6,353 bases of DNA from Alphaproteobacteria bacterium (lineage in GTDB: Bacteria; Pseudomonadota; Alphaproteobacteria; UBA8366). The notes beneath the pieces were generated by a model. The model saw only the letters and a program-made list of their open reading frames with translations. It had not been told where the DNA came from and searched no databases. The position numbers and the translations under genes were made by a program. This document shows, one piece after another, positions 1-5,237 of the stretch; position 1 is the stretch's first letter; the number at the start of each line of letters is the position of its first letter. The DNA lies in NCBI GenBank assembly GCA_018665505.1, contig JABJCS010000422.1, positions 1-6,353 on the forward strand. Direction: 5' to 3'.

Positions 1-432
1 AAGCTCTCACAGGCCGTCGTCATCGAGACAGAGGTTGAATTCGTCGAGGTCTATCGCGGACAGCCGTTGTTCGGCGATATTCAAACATTCCTGTGCAGCC
101 AAGGTTTCGTGCTTCATAAACTTGTTGATATCTCCGGGCGTAATTTTCGACCGCTGTCGACTGGTGATCCGACCGACGCGATGAGCCAGTTCCTATGGGC
201 GGACGCGGTCTTCGTGCGCGATTTTGCCAGGTTGGACTTGTATACGGTGCCGCAATTCTTGAAGGCGGCGACAATTTTGCACGATGTCTATTTTTCCTAC
301 GACCTCGCGCATGTATTCCTGTATGCCTACGATTTCACGACGGGATCGACCTATGCGGAGGCGTATCGGGACCGGCTTTCGCAATTCAACGCTGCGCCGC
401 GGCAATTCGCGAATATCCGCGACCATCTTTAA
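1..432 (+). CDS. FkbM family methyltransferase, C-terminal part (5' end outside window)
   Basis: The reading frame is open from base 1 to the TAA at 430-432, giving the last 143 residues of a longer protein. It reads VVIETEVEFVEVYRGQPLF, then FLCSQGF, then SQFLWADAVFVRDF. This is the usual C-terminal layout of FkbM-type (Methyltransf_21) SAM-dependent methyltransferases: a strand with an acidic 'E-E' segment, a 'GQPLF.D...FL...GF' helix, and a 'Q.LWADAVFVRD' strand. The SAM-binding half would lie to the left of the window. Members O-methylate sugars of exopolysaccharide or lipopolysaccharide, or small metabolites; the substrate cannot be read from this piece. An SDR oxidoreductase follows after 42 bp on the same strand, so the two are probably co-transcribed. 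The family call rests on recalled motifs. An internal TTG at 67 is not the real start, because coding-like sequence continues to the left edge. Confidence 0.8.
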   Translation, partial: KLSQAVVIETEVEFVEVYRGQPLFGDIQTFLCSQGFVLHKLVDISGRNFRPLSTGDPTDAMSQFLWADAVFVRDFARLDLYTVPQFLKAATILHDVYFSYDLAHVFLYAYDFTTGSTYAEAYRDRLSQFNAAPRQFANIRDHL

Positions 433-474
433 TCGCGGCTTACGTTCCGCGAACGAGCACGGAGAATTTTCTGG

Positions 475-1221
475 ATGAATGAGAATAGATTGAGCAATCG
501 TTGCGCGGTGGTGACCGGAGGCGCGCAAGGGATCGGGCGTGCAATCGCAGAACGATTTCTAGCCGAGGGGGCGAAAGTTTGCCTGTGGGATGCCGATGGT
601 GATTTGGCCGCCAATGTCACGGACCAAATGGGCGAGAATGCCTACTCGAAACAACTTGATGTCACCGATCCAGATGCGGTTACCAGGGCGGCGGAGACGA
701 CAGTGTCGGCGATGGGTGGGATCGACATATTGGTGAATAACGCGGGCATTTCCGGACCGAACGTACCGACCTGGAAATACCCGGTCGAGGATTGGCTCCA
801 GGTTCTGGATATCGATTTGAACGGCGTGTTCTATTGCTGCCGTGCCGTGGTGCCGATCATGCGGTCCGTGGGATATGGCCGGGTCGTCAACATCGCGTCG
901 GTGGCCGGCAAGGAGGGCAACCCCAACGCGCCCGCATATAGCGCGGCCAAAGCCGGGGTGATCGGCTTGACCAAGTCACTCGGGAAAGAGCTCGCGGAGA
1001 CGGATATCCGGGTCAATTGCGTAACGCCCGCCGTTGCCAAGACACGAATTTTCGATCAGATGACCGAGGAGCATATCGGCTATATGCTCTCGAAAATTCC
1101 GATGGGTCGTTTCGTCGAGGTCGAGGAAATTGCGGCCTTGGTGGCCTGGCTCAGTTCCGAGGAATGTTCGTTCTCGACGGGCGCGGTCTTCGATATTACT
1201 GGTGGGCGGTCCACGTATTAG
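475..1221 (+). CDS. SDR family NAD(P)-dependent oxidoreductase (classical, FabG-like)
   Basis: This 248-residue protein has the standard length of a classical short-chain dehydrogenase/reductase. It would oxidise an alcohol or reduce a ketone in the cytoplasm. Visible motifs are the Rossmann glycine loop TGGAQGIG (14-21), D62-V63 near the adenine, NNAG (88-91), and the tetrad N116, S142, Y155, K159 (YSAAK). D39 ends the second strand (LWDAD), where an acidic residue normally selects NAD(H) over NADP(H). The protein ends GGRSTY. I recall 'GGRATY'-type endings in SDRs annotated as sugar-acid (2-keto-3-deoxy-L-fuconate type) dehydrogenases or as FabG, but the substrate is not determined here. 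The ATG is supported by GGAG at 461-464, ten bases upstream. It lies 42 bp after the FkbM methyltransferase on the same strand, so an operon is likely and a sugar-related substrate is a reasonable guess. Confidence 0.93.
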   Translation: MNENRLSNRCAVVTGGAQGIGRAIAERFLAEGAKVCLWDADGDLAANVTDQMGENAYSKQLDVTDPDAVTRAAETTVSAMGGIDILVNNAGISGPNVPTWKYPVEDWLQVLDIDLNGVFYCCRAVVPIMRSVGYGRVVNIASVAGKEGNPNAPAYSAAKAGVIGLTKSLGKELAETDIRVNCVTPAVAKTRIFDQMTEEHIGYMLSKIPMGRFVEVEEIAALVAWLSSEECSFSTGAVFDITGGRSTY

Positions 1222-1222
1222 A

Positions 1223-1253
1223 AAATTGCGGAATATCTCGGATTCGCGAATTT
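1223..1253 (+). terminator. possible stem-loop terminator after the SDR gene
   Basis: Two bases after the SDR stop, AAATTGCG (1223-1230) can pair with CGC-G-AATTT (1245-1253) with one bulged G, and one or two further pairs are possible inside. The 3' arm ends in AATTT but is followed by CC, so there is no proper T-run on the + strand. It could be a weak terminator or an mRNA-end hairpin separating the SDR gene from the next gene. Confidence 0.3.
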
Positions 1254-1283
1254 CCTCCCCATATGTTAGTATAGAGATACCTT

Positions 1284-1291
1284 AACCGGTT
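1284..1291. other. 8-bp palindrome AACCGGTT upstream of the disordered-protein gene
   Basis: AACCGGTT lies just left of the ribosome binding site of the gene starting at 1305. The nine-base string TAACCGGTT (1283-1291) recurs at 6108-6116, over the stop codon of the S49 peptidase gene. It could be a regulator site, but two copies are not enough to claim a motif. No convincing -35/-10 pair is visible in 1222-1283; TATAGA at 1270-1275 is the best -10-like hexamer and has no good -35 partner. Confidence 0.2.
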
Positions 1292-1304
1292 TGGAGTGCG
1301 CCAA

Positions 1305-1883
1305 ATGTCCGATATCGGGGGCATTGGAAACGTCGGAGGCGATCCGTTCGTCAGCTCCCTGCAGCGCCAGCAGCAGGGCGGCGACCTGTTGGCGCAACAA
1401 CAGCGCGCGCAAGAACAGGCGATCCTACAAGGGCGCGAAACCGGGGCCATTACAGGTGACGGCAACAGCAGTCTCCGCGAGCAGGAACGAGACGATATCC
1501 TGGAAGATTCTGGACCTGGTATTCGCCGTGAGGAAGCTGCTCGGGAAGGGGACTCTCCCCGCTTGCGGCAACTCTCGGATGAGACCGCGGAAATCGATGC
1601 GGCGTTTGTACGACCGTCGCCGCAGAATATTCCGACACCCAACGTTCAGCCAAACCGTACGCCGGACGAGGTTAATATTAGCGAGGAAGCACAGCAGCGA
1701 CTCTCTCAAGAGACCGCAGCACCGGTGGCAGGTGAAACGCCCCGTCCCGAATTCGAAAATCCGCTGACCGTGGATACTCCGCGGGAACGTCAAGAAGCGG
1801 ACCTCTCCGATCAAATCGACCGCGGGAATAACGAGACTCAGGCCGGTCGTGCGCTTGGCCAAGTCCTCGACCAGTTCTCTTAA
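1305..1883 (+). CDS. hypothetical Gln/Glu/Arg-rich, lysine-free disordered protein
   Basis: I do not recognise this 192-residue protein as a named family. I chose the ATG at 1305 over an in-frame GTG at 1296 because GGAG at 1293-1296 then sits eight bases upstream, and the GTG overlaps that site. The composition is extreme: no Lys, Cys, Trp, His or Tyr and no internal Met, with many Gln, Glu, Asp, Arg, Gly and Pro. There is no signal peptide or membrane segment. Residues about 18-45 are Gln-rich and helix-prone, followed by an acidic/basic segment and then a Pro-rich linker (RPSPQNIPTPNVQPNRTP). Next comes a possible short helical motif, VNISEEAQQRLSQE, and a C-terminal amphipathic stretch ending GRALGQVLDQFS. 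A 'V.IS.EA...L' segment recurs in several small proteobacterial proteins, some linked to flagella, but that link is only suggestive. GC-biased third positions and the clear start support a real gene. It is probably soluble, disordered and partner-binding. Confidence 0.72.
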   Translation: MSDIGGIGNVGGDPFVSSLQRQQQGGDLLAQQQRAQEQAILQGRETGAITGDGNSSLREQERDDILEDSGPGIRREEAAREGDSPRLRQLSDETAEIDAAFVRPSPQNIPTPNVQPNRTPDEVNISEEAQQRLSQETAAPVAGETPRPEFENPLTVDTPRERQEADLSDQIDRGNNETQAGRALGQVLDQFS

Positions 1884-1900
1884 AGAGAGCAGCGATTTTT
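1874..1900 (+). terminator. possible weak intrinsic terminator at the end of the disordered-protein gene
   Basis: TCTCTT (1876-1881) and AAGAGA (1883-1888) are perfect inverted repeats overlapping the stop codon, extendable by a T-G and a G-C pair to 1874-1890. A T5 run follows at 1896-1900. The loop is tight and five bases separate stem from T-run, so this is a weak candidate. It lies between convergent reading frames, where a terminator would be expected. Confidence 0.35.
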
Positions 1901-2082
1901 AGTCGGCCGTCTCCGGGAAGATCCAGACGGACAGAACCATGAATGCCGCGAGCGCGGCCGCGATGGATGCGAGATCGCCGTTACCGAGGCTTTCCTCGAA
2001 TTGATGGAAACCTGCACCGGCGCCTAAGACAACCAGATCAGCTTCAGAAGACGATTTCCGCCAACGCGATTATTACCTGCAT
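1899..2082 (-). pseudogene. frameshifted small membrane protein (about 60 residues if repaired)
   Basis: On the minus strand, ATG at 2082-2080 has AAGGAG (plus-strand 2092-2097) nine bases upstream. An in-frame TTG three bases earlier is an alternative start. The frame reads MQVIIALAEIVF and then meets TGA at plus-strand 2044-2046. If the single base at 2046 is skipped, the frame continues EADLVVLGAGAGFHQFEES, then LGNGDLASIAAALAAFMVLS, then VWIFPETAD, to TAA at 1899-1901. The downstream part has GC-rich third positions, a clear hydrophobic helix (LASIAAALAAFMVLSVWIF) and a natural-looking C-terminus. I read it as a real small membrane protein gene carrying one extra base: a recent pseudogene, a sequence error or, less likely, a +1 frameshift site. 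The family is not recognised. The unrepaired downstream frame is 57 codons long and open between stops at 2070 and 1899. Confidence 0.5.
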
Positions 2083-2118
2083 CAATGAAATCTCCTTTTG
2101 AACCTGTTCGTTTCAGAA

Positions 2119-2182
2119 GTGCAGTGCACAACCTACGCGACTTTCAGAAGTCGCTTTCAGCGGTGGCGCGAGATCAGCGCCA
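2119..2182. repeat. cluster of three short perfect inverted repeats
   Basis: Three perfect inverted repeats lie within 64 bases: GTGCA-G-TGCAC (2119-2129); GCGACTT-TCAG-AAGTCGC (2137-2154), a 7-bp stem with a 4-base loop; and TGGCGC-gagatca-GCGCCA (2164-2182), a 6-bp stem with a 7-base loop. The octamer TTCAGAAG occurs at 2043-2050, 2112-2119 and 2143-2150. They lie upstream of the broken minus-strand membrane gene. They could be operators, structured RNA or remnants of a small repeat element. The middle hairpin is followed by only three Ts on the + strand, so it is a poor terminator. Confidence 0.4.
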
Positions 2183-2490
2183 AGGACTACGCGTCTGATT
2201 TAGATGCATGTCCTACCGGGGTATACTCAGAACAAGATTAAATCCAATGACCCTAACCGGCTGCGTACAGGTGCGATATCGCCGACCATACGATCAACAG
2301 GATCGATGAGTTGCTTCTCTGGAGATATGCTTGGCAGAGCTAAGCCAAGGTACACGCCAGACGCTCACCGCCGATCGACGTCAGTTCGAGTTGTGCTGAA
2401 TCTTGCTTTGATAACGCTTTCTTTCGTTGTCATGGGATACTGCACCTTCAGTGTGCAAGTCTAATCACTCGACTCTAACTTGCTGGTTCA
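2183..2490. other. stretch without a convincing gene
   Basis: The longest frame here is 86 codons on the + strand (2204-2464). It lacks a ribosome binding site and shows none of the GC-biased third positions of its neighbours; it uses AGA, AGG, ATA and CTA freely. Its last part (VRVVLNLALITLSFVVMGY) is hydrophobic, so a degraded or foreign membrane protein cannot be excluded, but I treat it as non-coding. Two more short inverted repeats are present: CGATC-aacag-GATCG (2291-2305) and CTTGGC-agagctaa-GCCAAG (2330-2349). The minus strand offers only very short frames. No insertion-sequence ends, tRNA or attachment site were seen. Confidence 0.5.
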
Positions 2491-2510
2491 GGGGAGCAGC
2501 CGGCTCACCC
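2491..2510 (-). terminator. stem-loop just downstream of the AhpD-like gene
   Basis: Two bases beyond the stop of the minus-strand gene, GGGGAGC (2491-2497) pairs with GCTC-A-CCC (2503-2510), a 7-bp GC-rich stem with one bulged A and a five-base loop. No T-run follows on the minus strand, so it may stabilise the 3' end or act in Rho-dependent termination rather than be a classical intrinsic terminator. Confidence 0.4.
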
Positions 2511-2512
2511 CA

Positions 2513-2929
2513 TTAGCGAACGCTCCCATCATACGGAGAACTGCTGTCCCGCTCCGGTTCGACGCCGTACCCCGCGCCCAGGCTATTCGCACCGTTGGCG
2601 AGCGCAACAATCGCCATGAGCTCGCCGAACATTTCGTCGGTCATCCCGAGCCGTTGAGCCAGCTCGATGTGGGCCTTGGTACAGAAATCGCAGTTGCCGG
2701 ACACGCTAGCCGCGATATACAGCATCTCCTTCGTCAGAGCGTCTAGCGCACCGGGCGCAAGCGCCTCTTTTGCATTTTCCCAATTGCGACGGAGAGTGGG
2801 CGGATGGAAAGCGAGCGTCTTCCAAAAATCGGAAAGCTGGCCCGGACCGCGCGCCGCTAGAATTTCATCGTATACGGCCCGTACTTCCGGTTTGGCATCT
2901 TCGTATTCGGTTATTGGTACGTTGGACAT
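2513..2929 (-). CDS. carboxymuconolactone decarboxylase / AhpD-like family protein
   Basis: This 138-residue, all-helical protein belongs to the AhpD/CMD superfamily. It has the signature E68...C80-D-F-C83-T-K-A-H87, then an ELAQRLGMTDEMFGELMAIVALANGANS helix pair. The spacing matches the AhpD active site (Glu118, Cys130, Cys133, His137 in mycobacterial AhpD), where the CxxC pair is redox active and supports peroxide reduction. The AhpD His132 position is F82 here, so the proton relay differs. It may be a disulfide-exchange or peroxidase-like enzyme rather than a true AhpD; decarboxylase activity is unlikely given CxxC. The ATG at 2929 has AAGG seven bases upstream. A short ORF ends in TAG directly before this ATG, suggesting translational coupling. 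It lies downstream of the prenyl synthase on the same strand, with a 185-bp gap that contains its own -10-like box. The C-terminal tail (ERDSSSPYDGSVR) is polar and probably disordered. Confidence 0.88.
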   Translation of the reverse strand: MSNVPITEYEDAKPEVRAVYDEILAARGPGQLSDFWKTLAFHPPTLRRNWENAKEALAPGALDALTKEMLYIAASVSGNCDFCTKAHIELAQRLGMTDEMFGELMAIVALANGANSLGAGYGVEPERDSSSPYDGSVR

Positions 2930-3010
2930 CTATGAACCTTCATCCTGCAATTCATCCGGGGTGGAATCGTTTCGGCTTCCTTGGCACAGATCCACGGTGT
3001 CTTGCGCCAT
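2930..3010 (-). CDS. possible 26-residue leader peptide / upstream ORF
   Basis: On the minus strand, ATG at 3010-3008 opens a 26-codon frame, MAQDTVDLCQG then SRNDSTPDELQDEGS. Its TAG (2932-2930) touches the ATG of the AhpD-like gene with no gap (TAGATG). GAGA lies about seven bases before the ATG. The peptide is acidic, hydrophilic and has one Cys. The exact stop/start abutment is the main reason to list it: ribosomes finishing this ORF could reinitiate on the next gene. Its size and modest ribosome site mean it could be chance. No run of a single amino acid typical of attenuation leaders is present. Confidence 0.3.
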   Translation of the reverse strand: MAQDTVDLCQGSRNDSTPDELQDEGS

Positions 3011-3053
3011 GACCGATCTCGTATTCCGCTATACCGTGAAAGTGATTGTTGCG

Positions 3054-3059
3054 ATTATA
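3054..3059 (-). promoter_or_regulatory. consensus -10 box (TATAAT) for the AhpD-like gene
   Basis: The minus strand reads CGCGTATAATCGC, a perfect sigma-70 -10 hexamer. The best -35 candidates to the right (TTCCAC at 3080-3075, TCCACA at 3079-3074) are poor and too close, so an activator or an alternative spacing would be needed. Transcription would start near 3047, leaving a leader of about 118 bases that contains the 26-codon ORF. Confidence 0.4.
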
Positions 3060-3095
3060 CGCGACCATAAGAGTGTGGAACGCGGGACGTTAATC

Positions 3096-3118
3096 CTGAT
3101 AGCGGTTCGCTATATCAG
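3096..3118 (-). terminator. stem-loop at the end of the prenyl synthase gene
   Basis: ATAGCG (3099-3104) and CGCTAT (3108-3113) are a perfect 6-bp inverted repeat with a GTT loop. CTG (3096-3098) and CAG (3116-3118) extend it past a two-base bulge to about nine pairs. It overlaps the stop codon (3117-3115) and has no following T-run on the minus strand, so it is a weak terminator or a 3'-end stabiliser. Confidence 0.35.
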
Positions 3119-4137
3119 AATGCCCGTTCAATTGAGAAATCGATGGCTTCGCTCATTGCTGCTTTTGCTTCGCTGTCAGGGAAAATACCCAGAGCGTCAC
3201 GGGCAATGGAGCCATAATGGCGGGCACGCTCGATGGTATCGCGAAGGGCTTCACGTTTTTCCATCAATGCAATCGCATGCTCTAAATCACCGTCTTCCTG
3301 TTCCTGGCGCTCCAAGGTGCGCCGCCAGAATGTGCGTTCTTCATCTTCGCCGCGACGCCACGCAAGCACCACCGGCAAACTTATTTTTCCCTCGCGGAAG
3401 TCATCGCCGACGGTTTTGCCGAGCGCCGCTTGATCGGCCGAATAGTCGAGGGCGTCGTCGACGAGTTGGAAAGCGATACCCAAATTCATACCGTAGCTCT
3501 CGAGCGCTTCTTCTTCGGCTTTTGGACGCTCCGAGACGACGGCGCCGATGCGCGCGGCAGCCGCGAACAATTTCGCAGTCTTCGAGCGAATCACTTCGAG
3601 ATACGCCTCTTCGCTGGTCTCTGTATCGTTGGTGGTCAGTAGTTGCAGCACTTCGCCTTCGGCGATGACGGCGGAGGCATCGCTCAGAATTTTCAAGACC
3701 TTGAGGGAACCATCACTCACCATCAGCTGAAACGCGCGGGAGAATAAAAAGTCTCCGACCAAGACGGAGGCTTCATTTCCCCATAACGCGTTGGCGCTCT
3801 CTTGCCCACGGCGCAGCATCGATTCATCGACCACGTCATCATGCAACAACGTCGCGGTATGAATGAACTCGACGCAGGTGGCCAACGTAATATGCCGGTC
3901 GCCCTCGTAGTTGCAGAGGCGCGCGGCGGCCAAGGTCAGCATCGGCCGCAATCGTTTGCCGCCGGCGGCGACGATATGCCCGGCCAATTGCGGGATCAGC
4001 GGTGCGCGGCTTTCCATCTTCTCGACGATCAAGCGATTGACGCGATGCATGTCCTCCGCAACGATCTTTTCAATCGCATCAAGAGAGGGCTTCCACCCTT
4101 CCTTGCGCGGTTCTTCCAGGCTGACGACAATGCCCAA
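3115..4137 (-). CDS. ispB: long-chain (octa-/decaprenyl-type) polyprenyl diphosphate synthase
   Basis: This 340-residue trans-polyprenyl synthase condenses isopentenyl diphosphate onto an allylic diphosphate to build the ubiquinone side chain. Motifs in order are GKRLRP (60-65), the first Asp-rich motif D100-D101-VV-D104 in LLHDDVVDES, RRG (109-111), GE-V-LQ (161-165), KT (186-187), and the second Asp-rich motif D227-D228-AL-D231 with GKTVGDDF following. The fifth residue before the first Asp motif is A95; a small residue there allows a long product, and C50 (decaprenyl, UQ10) is usual in alphaproteobacteria. The length matches IspB-like enzymes. The start is TTG (4137-4135); GAGAG lies nine bases upstream, and the next in-frame Met (M30) would cut into the first conserved helix. 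It is transcribed away from the DUF2007-methyltransferase gene; see the promoter and palindromes at 4164-4212. The exact chain length is inferred. Confidence 0.95.
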   Translation of the reverse strand: MGIVVSLEEPRKEGWKPSLDAIEKIVAEDMHRVNRLIVEKMESRAPLIPQLAGHIVAAGGKRLRPMLTLAAARLCNYEGDRHITLATCVEFIHTATLLHDDVVDESMLRRGQESANALWGNEASVLVGDFLFSRAFQLMVSDGSLKVLKILSDASAVIAEGEVLQLLTTNDTETSEEAYLEVIRSKTAKLFAAAARIGAVVSERPKAEEEALESYGMNLGIAFQLVDDALDYSADQAALGKTVGDDFREGKISLPVVLAWRRGEDEERTFWRRTLERQEQEDGDLEHAIALMEKREALRDTIERARHYGSIARDALGIFPDSEAKAAMSEAIDFSIERAF

Positions 4138-4163
4138 AGGTTTGAACTCTCTTGATTTACTGT

Positions 4164-4177
4164 GTCCCAGATGGGAC
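4164..4177. promoter_or_regulatory. palindrome GTCCCA-GA-TGGGAC, possible operator
   Basis: This is a perfect 6-bp inverted repeat with a two-base centre. It lies just downstream of the predicted -10 (4185-4180) and covers the predicted start point of the prenyl synthase transcript. That is a position where a dimeric repressor would block initiation. It could instead form a small 5' hairpin, but the two-base loop makes that unlikely. Confidence 0.4.
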
Positions 4178-4179
4178 GG

Positions 4180-4207
4180 AGCATAGATGAAGGCCCGAAT
4201 CGGTCAA
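4180..4207 (-). promoter_or_regulatory. sigma-70-type promoter of the prenyl synthase gene
   Basis: On the minus strand TTGACC (4207-4202) is five of six to the -35 consensus. Sixteen bases later comes TATGCT (4185-4180), four of six to TATAAT. Start would fall near 4173, about 36 bases before the TTG start codon. This is the best -35/-10 pair in the window. Confidence 0.55.
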
Positions 4208-4212
4208 GACCG
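4201..4212. promoter_or_regulatory. palindrome CGGTC-AA-GACCG over the -35
   Basis: This is a perfect 5-bp inverted repeat with a two-base centre, and it contains the whole predicted -35 hexamer (4202-4207). Its centre is 36 bp from that of the palindrome at 4164-4177. The two half-sites differ (GTCCCA and CGGTC), so they need not bind the same protein. It lies in the 108-bp region shared with the divergent methyltransferase gene. Confidence 0.35.
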
Positions 4213-4245
4213 TCAGGTCGAATGCTCTCGGGATAGAAGGAAAGT

Positions 4246-5190
4246 ATGAAGGAACTGCTGCGAACCAACGACCCCGTGCGGATCTCTTGGCTGACATCGG
4301 TCCTCTCGGGTGGCGGAATAGAAGCCGTGGTGTTGGATAGCCACACCAGTATTCTGGAAGGACAAATCGGAGCAATTCCACGTCGGATTATGGTCATTGA
4401 CGAGGATTTCGAGGCCGCGCGGGAGCTGGTCGTCTCCGCCGAGCGGGACTTGGCTGAAACTAACACGGTCGACACGCTTCTCGGCGGACAGGTCGCCTTG
4501 GCCCAGCCGAGCGAAGGCTACCGGGTTGCCATCGATCCCGTGTTGCTGGCAGCGTCGCTCCCGGCACTTGAAAGGGGGCGGGTGTTAGACGTCGGCACAG
4601 GCGTCGGCGCCGCCGCCCTTTGTTATGCTTGGCGCTCGCCAGGGGTAGAGGTCATGGGCCTGGAATTGCAATCGTCGCTCAGCGAAATCGCGATAGGGAA
4701 TAGTGCTCGTAACGGTCTGCAGGATGACGTCCGCTTCTTGTGTGGCGATTTGCTGGATCCGCCTACGGACGTCGCTTCAGGTGGTTTTGATCATGTAATG
4801 GCGAATCCGCCGTATTTACCCGCAAATCGCGCCGACCCTCGGATCGGCGACGCGAAGGCGATCTCTCATGTCGAGGGTGAGGCTGGATTGTTAGATTGGA
4901 TCGAGTTTTGTCTGCGGATGGTGACTCCGAAGGGGGCAATGACAATGATCCATCGAGCCGATCGGCTTGATGAGATATTAGCGGCATTGCATGGCCGTGC
5001 CGGAGAAATCGTGGTTTTCCCACTTTGGCCAAAGCGCGAAGTGTCCCCGAAGCGGGTGATTGTTCGTGCCCGCGCAGGCAGTAAGATGCCTATGCGAATC
5101 AGTCCTGGCATGGTGCTGCACGAGGACGACGGAAGCTATACGGAAATGGCGTCCGAAATTTTGGTGGATGGTGCGCCGATAGAGCTCTAG
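4246..5190 (+). CDS. DUF2007 domain fused to a TrmN6-like SAM-dependent methyltransferase
   Basis: This 314-residue protein has two parts. Residues 1 to about 68 (MKELLRTNDPVRISWLTSVL, then GGGIEAVVLDSHTSILEG, then RRIMVIDEDFEAARELV) match the small DUF2007 'putative signal transducing' domain. From about 75 (DTLLGGQVALAQPSEGYRVA) it matches TrmN6/YfiC-like methyltransferases: the substrate-side IDPVLLAA (96-103), SAM loop VLDVGTGVG (113-121), acidic E140 after strand 2, D168 near the adenine, and catalytic NPPY (187-190) typical of N6-adenine or glutamine methylation. TrmN6 methylates A37 of tRNA1(Val) in E. coli; the substrate here is inferred. In many alphaproteobacteria I recall these as two adjacent genes; here no stop separates them. 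Start ATG has GAAGG at 4236-4240. The S49 peptidase gene follows after 47 bp on the same strand, so co-transcription is likely. Confidence 0.88.
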   Translation: MKELLRTNDPVRISWLTSVLSGGGIEAVVLDSHTSILEGQIGAIPRRIMVIDEDFEAARELVVSAERDLAETNTVDTLLGGQVALAQPSEGYRVAIDPVLLAASLPALERGRVLDVGTGVGAAALCYAWRSPGVEVMGLELQSSLSEIAIGNSARNGLQDDVRFLCGDLLDPPTDVASGGFDHVMANPPYLPANRADPRIGDAKAISHVEGEAGLLDWIEFCLRMVTPKGAMTMIHRADRLDEILAALHGRAGEIVVFPLWPKREVSPKRVIVRARAGSKMPMRISPGMVLHEDDGSYTEMASEILVDGAPIEL

Positions 5191-5237
5191 TCGAGCATCC
5201 CTTGGATTGTGCCGCCGGAATACCTAAGTAGTCGGCT

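Noticed and set aside
1196..1862. Minus-strand frames of about 145 codons across the disordered-protein gene
   Set aside because: Ser/Arg-rich shadow frames without start signals; the + strand frame has the ribosome site and coding-like third positions.
2204..2464. 86-codon + strand frame with a hydrophobic C-terminal stretch
   Set aside because: No ribosome binding site, no GC3 bias, many codons rare in the neighbouring genes, and mixed composition; treated as chance, though a degraded membrane gene is possible.
2480..2511. GGTTCAGG and flanking stem resembling a tRNA T-arm
   Set aside because: The loop lacks the A58-equivalent and no acceptor, D-arm or anticodon arm can be found around it.
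2667..3668. 333-codon + strand frame opposite the AhpD-like and prenyl synthase genes
   Set aside because: It is antisense to two genes with clear catalytic motifs, and its Arg/Ser-rich composition is typical of an antisense shadow frame.
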